NCBI RefSeq assembly: GCF_910592395.1
Contig: NC_088317.1
Location: forward strand, 9,116,001-9,180,000
Length of the DNA: 64,000 nucleotides
From: Lineus longissimus
Lineage: Eukaryota; Nemertea; Pilidiophora; Heteronemertea; Lineidae
Reading direction: 5' to 3'
In this document: positions 30,677 to 42,537 of the stretch, piece by piece
How the letters are laid out: the number at the start of each line of letters is the position of its first letter
Position numbering within the stretch: position 1 is the stretch's first letter
Notes under the pieces: generated by a model
Told to the model about the DNA's origin: nothing
The model's database searches: none
What the model saw: the letters and a program-made list of their open reading frames with translations, nothing else
Made by a program: the position numbers and the translations under genes

Positions 30677-31424
30677 CAGGGTGTATCAAAAAAAGTATAG
30701 AGTTGAATAAATTACCCCAAAAGAAGCCATTTATATTTTTGGAAAATATTTTCGATGGATATTGGTAGGTAGGTGTTTGATGCATATCTGTACAAAATGT
30801 CACGACCAGCTTTTCACGCATGAGCGAGCAGGGCAAATTGCCTTAACCAGGTTAAAACTGGTTTGCACCGAGAATGGATGGCATTTAAATTGAATCAAAG
30901 ATAATGGGAAACACACTGGGCATCCGCCATGTTTTCCACAATTAAAAGATCGCTCATCCGTGAAAAGCTGGGTCTAAAATGTTGTATAAATATGCATTGA
31001 ACCCCTACCAACCAATATCCATTGAAACATTTTCCAAAAAATTAAAAATAAAATTATAAATTAAAAAAAATGCTAATATGGGGATAATTTATCAAAATGT
31101 ATTATTTTTGAAATTGACGATGAGGCCAAAGGGTTAATGCTGTATTGAGCAATTTTTGTGGAAAGCTAGGCAGATGCCCAATGTCCTTTCCCATGATCTT
31201 TGATCCAATTTAAATGCCACCACTTTTCGGTGCAAACCAGTTTTAACTTGGTTCAGACAATTTACCCTTCCTCGCTCATGCGTGAAACGCTTGGTGTGAA
31301 ATTGTGTACAGGTATTGCTTAAACCCCTACCTACCGATATCCATTGAAAATATTTTCAAAAAATATTAAGTGATAATTTTGGGGCCATTTATCAAACTGT
31401 TTTTTTCATACACCCTGTATTGAT
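30677..31424. mobile_element. Fold-back element with TACAGGGTGTAT ends
   Basis: The ends are tacagggtgtatcaaaaaaa at the left and the inverted tttttttcatacaccctgta at the right, with TA at both borders. The arms pair over about 280 bp (blocks ggatattggtaggtaggtgttt, gcatgagcgag, aaccaggttaaaactggttt and matches). A partial extra copy of the right arm at 30955-31110 makes the structure compound. There is no coding region. It is a MITE-like or Tc1/mariner-type fold-back lying in the host gene intron. Confidence 0.75.
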
Positions 31425-32055
31425 CCAAGCTTAAACATTATTAAGTTGCTCCAGTGTATACCAGGGTTGACAAATTATTATGGAGTAGTTTAGCTTACAG
31501 CATCATTCGCTCTATTTCATGATTTAGGACCTATAGTGTCTGACATACAAACACAACAATACCACAAACGATCTTCTGCAGAATATGCACAGTGCTTTTT
31601 TTGCACAACCAATACATGAATGTAAAACAAGCGGTAATCTTGATATAATTGAGAACAATACAAGATGTCAACTGACCATCCTAGAAAAATGATGAATGAA
31701 CTTCTCTCTCTGGAGTGAACATCTGATAACTTAATGACTGTGTGCTGAATCAATATATCCATATGGTGTGGCAAGTGTAACTACATTCAGGTTATTACCT
31801 GCAACATTCCCTAACTATGTGAAAGTATCAACTGCAGTCAACATCAAACATAATTTCTAAATCCATAGCATCGCAAAGCGAGCATAACCACTCAGCCCAC
31901 ACTCGCTGAAGGTGACATAATATGATAGTAAAGTTGGCTCAAAGTATCTACTGCAGTCAACATCAAACATAGTAAAGTTTGATGTTGAAAGTAGTTGTGA
32001 GAAAAAGGGACCTTTTTGACTGATGAGTGAAAGTGCCAATTAACACAATGCCACT
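31425..32055. other. Intron sequence, nothing recognised
   Basis: AT-rich. A ~25-bp block (tatcaactgcagtcaacatcaaacata) occurs twice, at 31827-31853 and 31948-31972. Confidence 0.5.
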
Positions 32056-32059
32056 ATTT

Positions 32060-32640
32060 AAAATGGAGACATGCTCCAGAAACCAACAACAGTCGATTTA
32101 CTCTATTTGACCCCTGTGACCTTCACCATGAGCAGTAGTCTCATGAGAATTGTCCACAGTAAACATTTCATGATTTAAGCTGGCAGAAATCATGAGAAAC
32201 AGCCAAAAGTAGTTTTTTTTACATTGAGTGCCTCCAAAGGAACAAAGTGTAGTTCGAAAATTGTCAAAATTGCCAAAAGCAACATAAGGCAACATAAGAC
32301 CTTCAAACCACCCACATATGAAAAGCCTAGCCTCAATAGCTATGGAGATATGCTCCGGAAACCGATTACGGTCAATTTACGCTATTTGACCCGTGACCTT
32401 GAAAAGTAGGTCATATCAAAACTCCGAGTGTTATGTGATGTAGTCTCATGAGCAGTGTCCGCAGTAAAAATATCATGATTTTAGCCAGCAGAATTTAGGA
32501 GATATAGCCAATAGTAGTTTTTCACATAAAGCGCATGGGGCTGAGCGTAGTTCGAAAATCGTCAAAAGTGCCAAAAGGCACAATAGCACCATCAGACCTT
32601 CAAACCACCCAGAGATGAAGTGCCTAACATTTATGGTAAG
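32060..32640. repeat. ~280-bp tandem duplication related to the type A/B elements
   Basis: Two units (about 32060-32338 and 32339-32620) share ggagacatgctccagaaacc, gtcgatttactctatttgac, tagtctcatgagcagt, agtagtttttcacat and gaccttcaaaccaccca. Each contains a ctatttgacc(c)ctgtgacctt block like that of the non-coding element family, so this may be a diverged relative without recognisable ends. Confidence 0.7.
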
Positions 32641-33079
32641 GCCAATGACAGTTGATTTATGGTCCTCGTCAGCCAATTTTAAGAAATTGGTGAGGGATTT
32701 TCATCATCTTTCATCTTTCATCAGCACACATTTAGAGTTCTTGTCAGCTCTATTCAGGAATCAGGTGGAGGATTTTGGTCAACTTTCATCTCCGGTACTT
32801 CACTATTCAATATACAGTTCAATGAAAGGTACTTCTAAAGAGAAATACGAGTCCTTCATAACATTTATTTGCTGCTTTTGTTGACTGCATTTCACAAGAA
32901 GTGTATCAAATTATAACATGTTGAGTAACTGACCAGTATTTCACACACATAAAGAATTAAATGATATCAAATTATAACAAACATGTTGAACTAACTATGG
33001 CTTGTGGAACACTGAAACCATCTAGTTCTTTAAATGTTCCGGGCATTGTTGTCAGCCTAGCCTCCAGTCGAGCATGGTG

Positions 33080-33640
33080 ACCATCTATATCCCCCGCCCC
33101 CCCCCCCCCCACTCCCCTTATTTAGGGGGTACATAGGCTTGTTCCCAAGTTTTAAAATCACCCCCTAATGGAAGGAAACAGCATTTTTGTGTACCCCCTA
33201 TTTGCAGGCTTTTGTGAGGAAATTGACCCCCTATTTGAAGGAAGGATTTGATCTTACCCCCCTAATTGAAGGGAGTCTTGGATCCCTACCCCCTGACGGA
33301 CCCTATTCTCTCTGCAGCGTGGAAAGAGCGGGAACGGGGTGGCGGGAAGATTCATGACCGCATGACCCTGCATGTTAGATAATTTTAACCGGGGATAAAA
33401 CGGGCTTTTTAAAAATATTTTCGGGGAAGAAGACCCAGTGAAGGAAAACATGAGAAAATATACCCCATTTTCCGTTTTTGAAGGGAAAATAGCAGTAATA
33501 ACACCCCTATTTATTGATTTTTCGGGGATTTTTCCCCGAAACAAGAGTGAAAATTAACCCCCTTTTCCCGAAAAATCAGGAACGCGCCTGCGGCCCCCTT
33601 GACTATGGAAGTGTGGGGGGGGGGGGGCGGGCTATATCCC
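33080..33640. mobile_element. C-tract/G-tract bounded repeat element
   Basis: The left border tatatcccccgccccc (C tract at 33094-33108) and the right border, a G tract then gcgggctatatccc (33613-33640), are inverted complements. Inside, blocks of accccctatttgaaggaa recur about every 40-60 bp. It is non-coding. Both borders have strong G-quadruplex potential on one strand. Confidence 0.6.
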
Positions 33641-33724
33641 ACAATATCTTTGTGAAATCACCAACAACAGAGAAGTAATTTGAGCTGTCCCACCCCAGCC
33701 CCATCTCTCTCAAAGTATCAATTA

Positions 33725-34198
33725 ACTTATTATTCAACCTGGTTTCTAGGGGGTTCCATCAGATTGGGCAGTGACGGGAGGCGTGCTCTGGCAGGTGCCT
33801 TCATCATCTTATCAAATGCATTGTTCACCAACTTCGGTCTGCTGCAAATGCAATCTGCAGGATGGTCTGTGATTTTCACAACAAATTTCACAAAGTCACC
33901 GAACGATTTTACACAGGCACTGACCGGCAATTCCTTTGTGCACTCCATTAGCTCATCCCAATTTTTCCCGATTAGCACAGACTCGAGAACAATCTCCCTC
34001 TCGCCCTCGGCACATGCCGCCATGTCAAAATTCCACGAAGGAGAAGAAGCAACTCCTAGAATCAAACCTTGCTTTATTTGGTCAAGTAGGCCCACAAATG
34101 AGTTGCCGTCGTTGTCTTCGAATGATACGACCTTCGAAAATGAGTCTCTCATTAGATAGATATCATACTTTTTAGGTTTCCACTTCTGGCCCTTCATT
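33725..34198 (-). CDS. Unknown protein, possible exon or retrogene fragment
   Basis: The minus strand is open for about 160 codons with a balanced, protein-like composition (KWKPKKYDIYLMRDSFSKVV, LDQIKQGLILGVASS, KSFGDFVKFVVKITDHPADC). It lies within the intron between the large exon and the second recognised exon of the host gene, same strand. No good polypyrimidine acceptor precedes it: the sequence just upstream (34208-34364) is a fragment of the non-coding element family. AACCAG|gttgaa at its end is only a weak donor. The flanking exons are both phase 0, so an extra phase 0 exon would be tolerated. Family not recognised. Confidence 0.4.
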
Positions 34199-34204
34199 TC
34201 ATTG

Positions 34205-34364
34205 TCAGAGGTCAACTGACCTAGGGGGTCATATGTACAACGTTTCAAGTTCATAGCCCTAGCGGTTAAAAAAATGCAACTGTTTTTGAAACAGGATACA
34301 TGCGATGATGACGACGACGACGGACGCTGGCTGTTGTATAGACTTCCCTAAGGTGAGCCAAAAA
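34205..34364 (+). mobile_element. 3' fragment of a type B non-coding element
   Basis: cagaggtcaactgacctagg, tcaagttcatagc, a (gac)n tract and the ending aaggtgagccaaaaa match the right end of the element at 51178-52525. Only the last 160 bp are present. Confidence 0.75.
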
Positions 34365-34628
34365 GATGAACGAACGAGTTCAGCGGACAGACAAACAGAC
34401 GGTGCAGGCCTCGACAATATCTCTCAAGCTTTTATGGGCCGAGTGGTAGGGGTAAAAAGGTAAAATACAGTTCCAAATACTAATGTATCTATCATACAAC
34501 ATCCAAGATGTGCACTGAAATTGTTGAGTTGTTGAAAAGGTGCTCCAAATAAAAGTCAACGTACGTGTATGGTGGTGTCTCTTAGCATTCATATTCATTA
34601 TCATTCAGAAAATTGAACACAGCATTAC

Positions 34629-37208
34629 CTCTGGGGGTTTAGGAACAAAACCTATTGTGCACACCCAACCACTCAAGTTCGAAGAACTGTCATCCAATGA
34701 TTTCCGAGCATCCTCGGCAGGAATTAACAACCTCTGGTTCCCACATCCCAACTTAATCCTTGGTGGTTTAGGAGGTGGAATCTTGACAGCGGGGAGTTCA
34801 AAAACTGTATCCACACATTTAACTTGGGTATGAACATCTATTTCCAAATCACTGCCAAGATCTTTTCCTTCTCTGTCAGTCACTGCATTCATATTCATTG
34901 CCAATAAAATTTCAATTTGGTCTATTTTGGAAACATTTCTTGTAGACTTTATAGGTCGTCTTCTTTTGATATTCCAATGTTTGTCACTTGCTTCATTATC
35001 ACACACCCTTCTATCCAGGTTGCAAAACTCATCCTTTCCATCACCATCATTCAGTTCCACACCCATTTTTTTTAAATTAGTCCTTCCCCCATCTTCAACT
35101 ACAAATTGATGATTTTTTTCCTGTGGTGTTGTCAACTGATCACGCTCAGCTTCATCTTTATGTTTGCCACTTTCCCTGACTCCCTCATTGCGTGGATCCA
35201 CGAGCACATTATCAACAAATTTATCAGAGACATATTCCGCCATTTTGATTGCCCTACTGACATTTTGGTCAGTCACAAAATTGGCCCTTACTTCTTCTCC
35301 TTTATTTTCAACAGCTTTAAAGTTTCCACTGAGTTTATGTTCAAGCTTTATGACACACTGTTCAATGGAGTTTTCTTTTTCATGTAGCAAGCCCTCATCA
35401 CTGGTGAGAGAACTGGCTCTACATGGTGAAGGATGCCTAGAACCAGACCGGCCTTTTGTACTACCTCCATCTTCAAGAGGTAATCCCTCATTGATTTCTT
35501 CAGACTCGGCCTGAAATAGTGTGGGCTTCCTAGCATGTGGCCCACCATCACCACACACAGAATTCTCCCTGGAAATCATTTGTCCCACTGACAATGCACA
35601 ATCGAATGATGAAGAATCCGACGCATCAAAACCCAATAACGAGGCGCACTCAACTTCTTTATCACAATCTAGGTCAAGTGTTGCAATTTCTACTTCTCTG
35701 TCCAATTCGTCAACACTCTCTTCCATTTCCAAAAGAGGTAATCCTGGGCAGTTCAAACCAGGCAGCATTCTCCTCTGTGGTTTTGGCGAGTCCGGGCAAA
35801 CACCAGCACGACCATATTCATCCATATATCCAATATCATCCACCGACACGTGTTTTTTGAAGCTGTCGTTATTATCACTATGACTTAATCTTTGACCTCG
35901 GATCCGAGTTGTCGACTGGCAGCCTAAACTTTTGAATGTTTCTTTTGACACGTTTGATGTGGTTTCAGAAAATGACAAATCTTCACCAGACAGTCTCCAA
36001 TCTTCTGCCGTACAACTGAGGTCATCTCTGCCAATTTCATCAACAATTTCTTGAAAACTGACACGTTGCTCTATCGATGTTTTTGGGGTCCTTAATATCC
36101 CATGAGGGGGCTTAGGGGGTATATTTGCAATGGAAAGCATACTAGCCTGTGAGCCAGCGCAACTCATATTCTCAGTAGAAGTATTGGTACTGTGTTCTAG
36201 AGCATCTATTTCTCCCAAACTACTTCTACATTCCCATCCTAAAGCCACATTTGCTCCACTTTTACCTTCAAGACTACTGAATGCAATATATTCTCTTCTT
36301 AAAGCTTCATTTAATTCATTTTCACCTTCACTATCTGCTGATAGTGTTGAAAGTTGAAGGCACACTGATTTTTTTCTTGGTGGTTCGAGGGGTGGTGGAT
36401 TTCGCCTCGAGACAACAATTTTATCCTCCTGTGCTTCATGGGTTTCAGGCTCATCTTCAGAAACCTGCTCAGTGTTATCAATATCAGAACATGTGGGCAA
36501 TGCATCAACACTACTGTTGGCAGAATAGAGGGTTCTGCCTCGAACATTACTTGGGAAAAATAGTGTCTCCTCCTGACTATTGTCAATCGAAGTTTCACCA
36601 TTATCTAAACTCACATGGTTGACCAAGTCTTCGATAACCCTGTCAAAATATCTCATTACAGTTTCCCCACTCATACTTGGAGAGCTAACAGGACTGTCCT
36701 TAGACAGAAATCGTGTACCCATTCTAAATTTCCTCCTCAAAGACTTTGGAGGTTCACTTTCCTCAATCTCAAAGCTGGTCTTATTTTCACACAAAATACC
36801 ATCTGCTATAAGTTCTTTCACAACATTACTCTTAGACAAATTAGTCCTAGCATTATTTTCATCAGATAAAGAATATGAGAGATAGGTCACATCAACAACT
36901 TCATAAAGCGCCCAATCTGGGCTACTTACAGATCTTCTCCTCGTGGGCTTGGGGGGTGTCAGTCCACTAGATGCGACATCATCACGAGAACTTTCCCCAT
37001 TCAAATCCAGGCTTTTCGGAGGATCAAGTGTCTTTGAAGATTCTTTATTCTTATCCACTTCTTTCTTTGGCTTTTCTGGTTTAGGTTCCAATAGTTTCAC
37101 AACGGCTTTTATTTCCTCCTGGACCTTGGCCTCAGCTTTTTTGGAAGCTTTTGACTCAGCATTCAAGGTGTTCAATAAGGCATCCAGTTTTTCGTTTAAA
37201 ACCGCACA
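34629..37208 (-). CDS. Host gene, large exon with PPKPxR-type motifs
   Basis: 2,580 nt (860 codons, no stop), preceded by the acceptor tctcacaatttcag and followed by CCAGAG|gtaatg, phase 0 at both ends. It opens with a coiled-coil-like, Lys/Glu-rich segment (VLNEKLDALLNTLNAESKA, then EEIKAVVKLLEPKPEKPKK). The rest is acidic, Ser-rich and presumably disordered. Proline motifs recur at intervals: LTPPKPTRRR, PPLEPPRKK, IPPKPPHGI, IPPPKPPRIK and FVPKPPE. These resemble ligands for SH3 domains and suggest a scaffold or adaptor. An open frame of this length with low stop density, in a repeat-rich area, indicates purifying selection. The first coding exons lie right of 37208 and were not found. Confidence 0.82.
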
Positions 37209-37209
37209 C

Positions 37210-37540
37210 TGAAATTGTGAGAAGAGAAATGTGACATATCTAATATGAAATGGTCCAGGGACCATGTGCTCACCTCGGAGAATGTTAATGCATGTCATTT
37301 GCAGTGAATATGGGGAGAGCAGTTTTGGTCATTGTTGTCAATTATGCGATCTTAGAGGAAGTGGTGTAGAAGTGCAGCTTTTAGGGCAGGATAACTTATA
37401 TCGGCTGAGGGAAGAGACCTTTGAAGAAAGGCCTATTTCAAATGTCACAACTCCAAAATAAAATTGGGAAAAAAACTTTAAAAAATGTTACTAAAGCCTC
37501 CATTGTGCCATTTAGGCCATTCAGGAGGGAAAAAAAGAGT
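37210..37540. other. Upstream intron of the host gene, nothing recognised
   Basis: No exon with convincing splice sites was found in this stretch, so the upstream coding exons and promoter of the minus-strand gene must lie further right or beyond the repeats. Confidence 0.45.
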
Positions 37541-40210
37541 GAAGTACAATACGTTTTTGCCAAGAAATTCATCAGTCTCAAAGCCATATTTTTCAGTGCA
37601 ACAAAACACGTCCACATATGTATAATTCTCTATACCTCTGCCACATCACTCAGTTGATCAAAATCTGCATGACCACAAAAAATTTATTTCTCAACTTCAA
37701 AGCTATTTTTCTTTGAGTACCAAAAAGCGTCCACAAAATGTTTAATTTCCTAGTCCCACAGCCATATTTTTCAGTGCACCAAATAATGTCCAAACAATGT
37801 TAGTAATCAATATTTCTATGCCACATTACTCAGTGGACAAACAAACGCCCACAAAATACTCAATTTCGAAAAAATGTTCAGGGTCAAGGCCATACTTTTC
37901 AGTGGACTAAAAAAGCGTCCTTATATAGATTACTTTTCAATCTCGAACTCAATTTTTTTTGTGCACGAAAACATGTTCACAAAAAGTTTAATTTCTCTGT
38001 CTCAAACCCACATTTCTTACGTCCTTATAAACCAAAGAGTATCCTCCAAAAAAAATCCATATTTGTCCGATGACCAAAAGGCATCCACAATTGGTTAATT
38101 ATTTCTCATTCTCATTCTCATGTTTATCAACGTTGTCCACAGAGAGATATCATGTGAAACTAGAAATGGAACAGAAGATGTGATGGCCTTTTGTCCCTCA
38201 CTACTTTTTGTTCAAAATTCGATGACAATATATTTTTTAATTATCCACAGACTATTTAGGAAAAGGATTCAAAAATGGAAGAAAGATATTTTAATAATGA
38301 TGTCTTATCCACTGAGAATTTTGCTGGTAATTTAATTAAATTTTTTTAACTGAAGCTGTCCACAGATAAATTTGGCAGAAGTTTTCGAGGAAGATATTTT
38401 AATTCTTGAAAACATATTGTCCACAGATAAATTACGAGAAGGATTTCGACTCTACGTGGGAGATTTGAAAACATGTCAACAAAAATTTTTGTTAGTAATA
38501 TACGATTTAGTTTCAATAAAATCTAACAGTCCACGGAGAAATTTGTGAGAGAATATTCAGAAATAAAAGTGAGAGCTTTGATAAGATAAGTTTGTCCACA
38601 TATAATTTTGTTCATAATTTAGTTTGATATATCATCAAATTACACTGTCCACAGTTGAATTTGAAACAAAGATTTCGAAATGGAAGAGGTGTCGTGGTCA
38701 CACGACAGCTCCCGTCCTCGTACTCGATGAGAAAACAACGACTGATTTTACGCATCTCTGCTCTCTATATACGATGAAGTTGATGATGGTTATGATGGTT
38801 ATGATGGTTTAACTGCAAAGACAAAGGAACAACCACGTCTCAACAATGGTACAAAGACATACAGAGACTTGTGCATCCTCTACAACGAAAACTAAACAAA
38901 CAAGACAATGTCACAACATTGAAGACAATTGCACCGCACGGTGCTGCCACCTGCGAACACAAGCTATAACCAAGTTCTTGGTCCAAACCTTCATTTACAG
39001 CTCAAACAACAGCACAGATCTTACCAAGGTTGTTATTACTTGTTACATATTACGCTTATACCTACAAAGGGTATCCTTAAAGACATTACAGCGGCATAAA
39101 CTCATTTTAGCGATTTGGACAACCACATGACCCACGCGGCGGGAAGAAAAGACAATGGGCGATAACGCCTACTAAAGGTGCTCACTATGAGCATACTATT
39201 TCAGTTGAGAGGTATATATGACATTCTCCAAAGGCCCTAAACTTACATCTGTTTCGATGTCCCTTCAGAGTAGACGGCACACTGAACAATAACGGTATTT
39301 GAGCCTTAATTTGACGACTTGGGGACAACATCAAGTTTTGCATAAAACAACAAATGCCGTAAACCCAGTTCCATTTTCGCCGGAGATGCACAACCGGACA
39401 CCAGTTCTGTCTTCGCCGAAATTGCACAACTGGACACGACAAGAGGAACATAAATTTCATTCTTGAAATAATGAAATAACTTGTCCACAAATAAATTTGG
39501 GAAAGGAATTATAAATGAAACAGAGAGTTTAGATGAGGAATGTCTTGTCCACTGATAATTTGTTCATAATTTAGTTGCATAGATCATTGAACTTAGATTG
39601 TCCACATGTAAAATTGGAAATACTTTTCGAAATGATGTTATATACCTGACAATGTATTGTCCACAGAGAAATTTGGAAAAGGAATGCAAAAAGAAAGAGC
39701 AAAGAGAGATTTGATGAGTGATATATTGTGCACTGATAATCTTGTTGATAATAATAGTGTCCACAAATGAATTTGTAAAATGATTTCGAAATGGAAGGTG
39801 ATTTTGATTCGGTATTCCTTTTGTATTTTTGAAAGTTATTGTCAACAGAGAAATGTTGATAAAGAAGGCATGGAAGGAAAGAGAGAGAGATTTGATATGA
39901 CTTTTCCACTGAGAATTTGGTTGATGACAAAGTTTGATATATCATTGAACTTATTCTGTCCACAAATACATTTGAAACAAGATTTCGAAATGGAGGAGGG
40001 AGATTCATATTGATTAAATATTTTTTTTAAATAATCTCGAAAAGTTATTCCACAAAGATATTTTGAAAAAGAATGTGTGTAGGGAAAGAGAGAGAGATTT
40101 GATGAGAGATGTCTTGTCCAATAAGAAATTTGTTTAACATTTAGTATGATATATCATTGAACTTATAATGTTCACAGATAATTTTGGGAAAATGTTTCGA
40201 AATGAGGGAG
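37540..40210. repeat. Degenerate tandem array with ttgtccacagata blocks
   Basis: tgtccaca-type heptamers recur every 50-110 bp, each followed by gataaatttggraaaggatt, gatttcgaaatggaag, gagagagagatttgatga and gatatatcattgaactta blocks. The left third (37540-38100) is a more diverged version with gtccacaaaatg blocks. The stretch 38690-39470 is a non-repetitive interruption. No coding region. Confidence 0.7.
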
Positions 40211-40214
40211 ATTA

Positions 40215-40400
40215 CGATTTGATTTCCAGGGCCGTATTTAACTTTTTTGTCCAGGGGTGGCAGTGGGATAGATCGCCGAAGGCGATCTGCATGCGCCGCA
40301 GGCACATCCGAACAGGGGCTGGGGGCCCTCCCCCTGAAAAATTTGAAAATAAAAGGTCTGAAATGGCATTTTCCTGGCATTTGGAAGTGTGAATCAATAG
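40215..40400. repeat. Repeat end with ggcgatc...gccgcaggc and ggggccctccccctg
   Basis: Contains atcgccgaaggcgat hairpin, gcgccgcaggc and gggggccctccccctgaaaa. This type of sequence is common in repeats of marine invertebrates; its parent element is not identified here. Confidence 0.5.
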
Positions 40401-41742
40401 TATTTTTACTCTAAAAAAGGACCACTTTTATGAAGTATTTTACGAAAATACCACATTTGGACAGAAAATGTTAATTTTCATAGTTTTAATTGTGCAGGAT
40501 ACCGTTAACAAGCAATAACAAGCTAGTCTTTACCTAATGTTGCATCATTGTGTATAACCATAGACGACTAGGGTCAGGGCACAGGACTGGTCAGATTATA
40601 AGGGTTGCACCTGAGTTGATAACATCTGCTATCCATATGCTGCTATCATGCTGGTAAAGCTATGGCTAAGATTAGTTCGTAATCTTATAATCACGACACT
40701 TGGTATGTTTACTAAGTCAATAGTTTGTAGAAATAAAGTCAGTTGTAAAAAAGATGCGATAGAGTCCAGTTCACCATCAATTTGTAGTCAGCAACTCCGC
40801 AGTAGAAAACCAGAAGTGCAAAGTTTTCGACAACTTTCAAGATCTGAAGGTGCTAGATTTAGAAATAGGATGCGTTCTTGCTGAAACAGACGAGACTGCA
40901 GCTTATACTGATGTTGACACGGCATTTTAGAAAATGATGCAAAATCAATCTAAGATATTCTGTGCAAAGAGCTGTTTGGATATACATACGATGGGAAAAA
41001 ACCAACGGTTGCAACACCGACTACCTCGGGAAAAGCGACGGCTACTACATCAAAACTTCCCAACTTAACTTTACAGACGTTTAACTCTTTCGCTACCGCA
41101 CCCGGTATATACCGGGTGCCTCTATCCCGTACCCCTGGCCCGCACCCGGTATTTACCGGGAGGCCTACATACCTCAGATAAATATAAATTACTAAATAAC
41201 TCGCTATAACACCGCCTTTGGACGAGGCTTAGACTGTAGAATGTATAGTGCTGCCATCTCGTGATTTTTTCCGTCAACATGTCCTTGCCTTCGGCGTGAA
41301 GAGCAGACGACAAGGACACGTGGTATTGGAAAAATTGAAGTTTCGATTTGAAGTCGGCACCGGTGAAACTATCGCAAATATCGCTGTTATCTGGCGATAT
41401 CAAGTATGGGTGAGTATACACATTGATAAAGTGTAATCCAAAGCTTAATTTCGATGGTGTTTCATAGGGTGTTCGTTCATAATATCGCCTGTAGCTCACT
41501 AACATGTGGCGAGCACGTGGTGTCATTGCATTTCAATCCTCATGCCCGTCTAAAACATGCCGATCTATCTACTCAAACCAGGCTCTTCTATGATAAATCC
41601 CTGCACAGGTCGTAGAATGGACACTAATGAGGCCCTACATTTGCATTTGAAGGCCTACAACAGTATATATTGATCGTATAAACAGTTTTTGAAGCGGACA
41701 TTGTTGCCATTTTATTACCCCAGTCCTTCTCACTTAAAATGT

Positions 41743-41805
41743 CTAGGAGAGCTATAAATAGCTCTCCTATAGTATGCTGGGAGAGCTATTCACTCTCCTA
41801 AAATA
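41743..41805. repeat. Hairpins aggagagctataaatagctctcct
   Basis: A perfect palindrome (10-bp arms, taaa loop; about 41745-41768) is followed by a second, imperfect gggagagctatt/cactctcct version. They lie in the 5' non-coding part of the piggyBac element, upstream of its transposase, and could be protein-binding or transcript structures. Confidence 0.6.
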
Positions 41806-42537
41806 AACTCTCTATGACATGCCTAGGAGCTCGCATTTCAAGAAATTGTTCCCTTGCTTATAAACACTATGTTAGCCACCTTTTTATGCAAATGCTTGCC
41901 TTTTATATGAATCCAATCAAATGTTTCCTATTACCTGTTTTGTTCGTTGGTGTTTGCATGCTTATTTCATGTATTGTAATAATAAGTGATGATGATAAAT
42001 GGCGGCCCGAGGTCAACAAATAGACCAAAACTCGTCCCTATCGCTACTAAAAAGAAGCATTGTGATGATTCACCGCGCAAACAATAGGCCACACAGATAA
42101 GCGGGACGAGGTTGCGCTACGACGACGGCAAGATCACCTGATCAGGTCGGAACTTCTCGGGAAACTTCGTAGCTTGCCCAGTGACGAGCGCGGCTTGGAT
42201 ATCAACACGGGGAGCGCGGGAGAGCCCGCTAACGGAAGTTGGCAAGCGATATTATTAGTGTAATTCCCAGGGGCGCGATAGAAAACGCTCCCTGTCACCA
42301 TTTTGCGGGCGCTTAGGGGCGCAAGCGCGATCGCGCACCTCAAATCAGAAGCACTGTTACCCAGAAATGGCGGGAAATTTGAACATAGGACTTTGGCGCG
42401 AGTGCATTTCAAATACCCTTCCAACTGTTTTTGTACCTATTATTTCTACAAATATTATCATATTAGCACACAATATGACCTGTACTGCTGCAGAACTCGC
42501 CCCTTACCAGTTTTTTGCCCCTTTTTCTCTGCAGCAT

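Noticed and set aside
33680-34159. Plus-strand frame of 159 codons opposite the unknown minus-strand frame
   Set aside because: Its composition is Ser/Thr/Leu-rich as expected for the complement of a coding frame; the minus-strand reading is more protein-like.
37540-40210. Repeated ttgtccaca blocks resemble bacterial DnaA boxes (ttatccaca)
   Set aside because: The DNA is plainly animal nuclear DNA with introns and eukaryotic transposons; there is no dnaA-like gene, and the blocks lie in a degenerate tandem array.
42303-42537. Start of the piggyBac transposase at ATG 42303
   Set aside because: The first 78 codons have no transposase character, and a good splice acceptor at 42537 precedes the acidic N-terminus.
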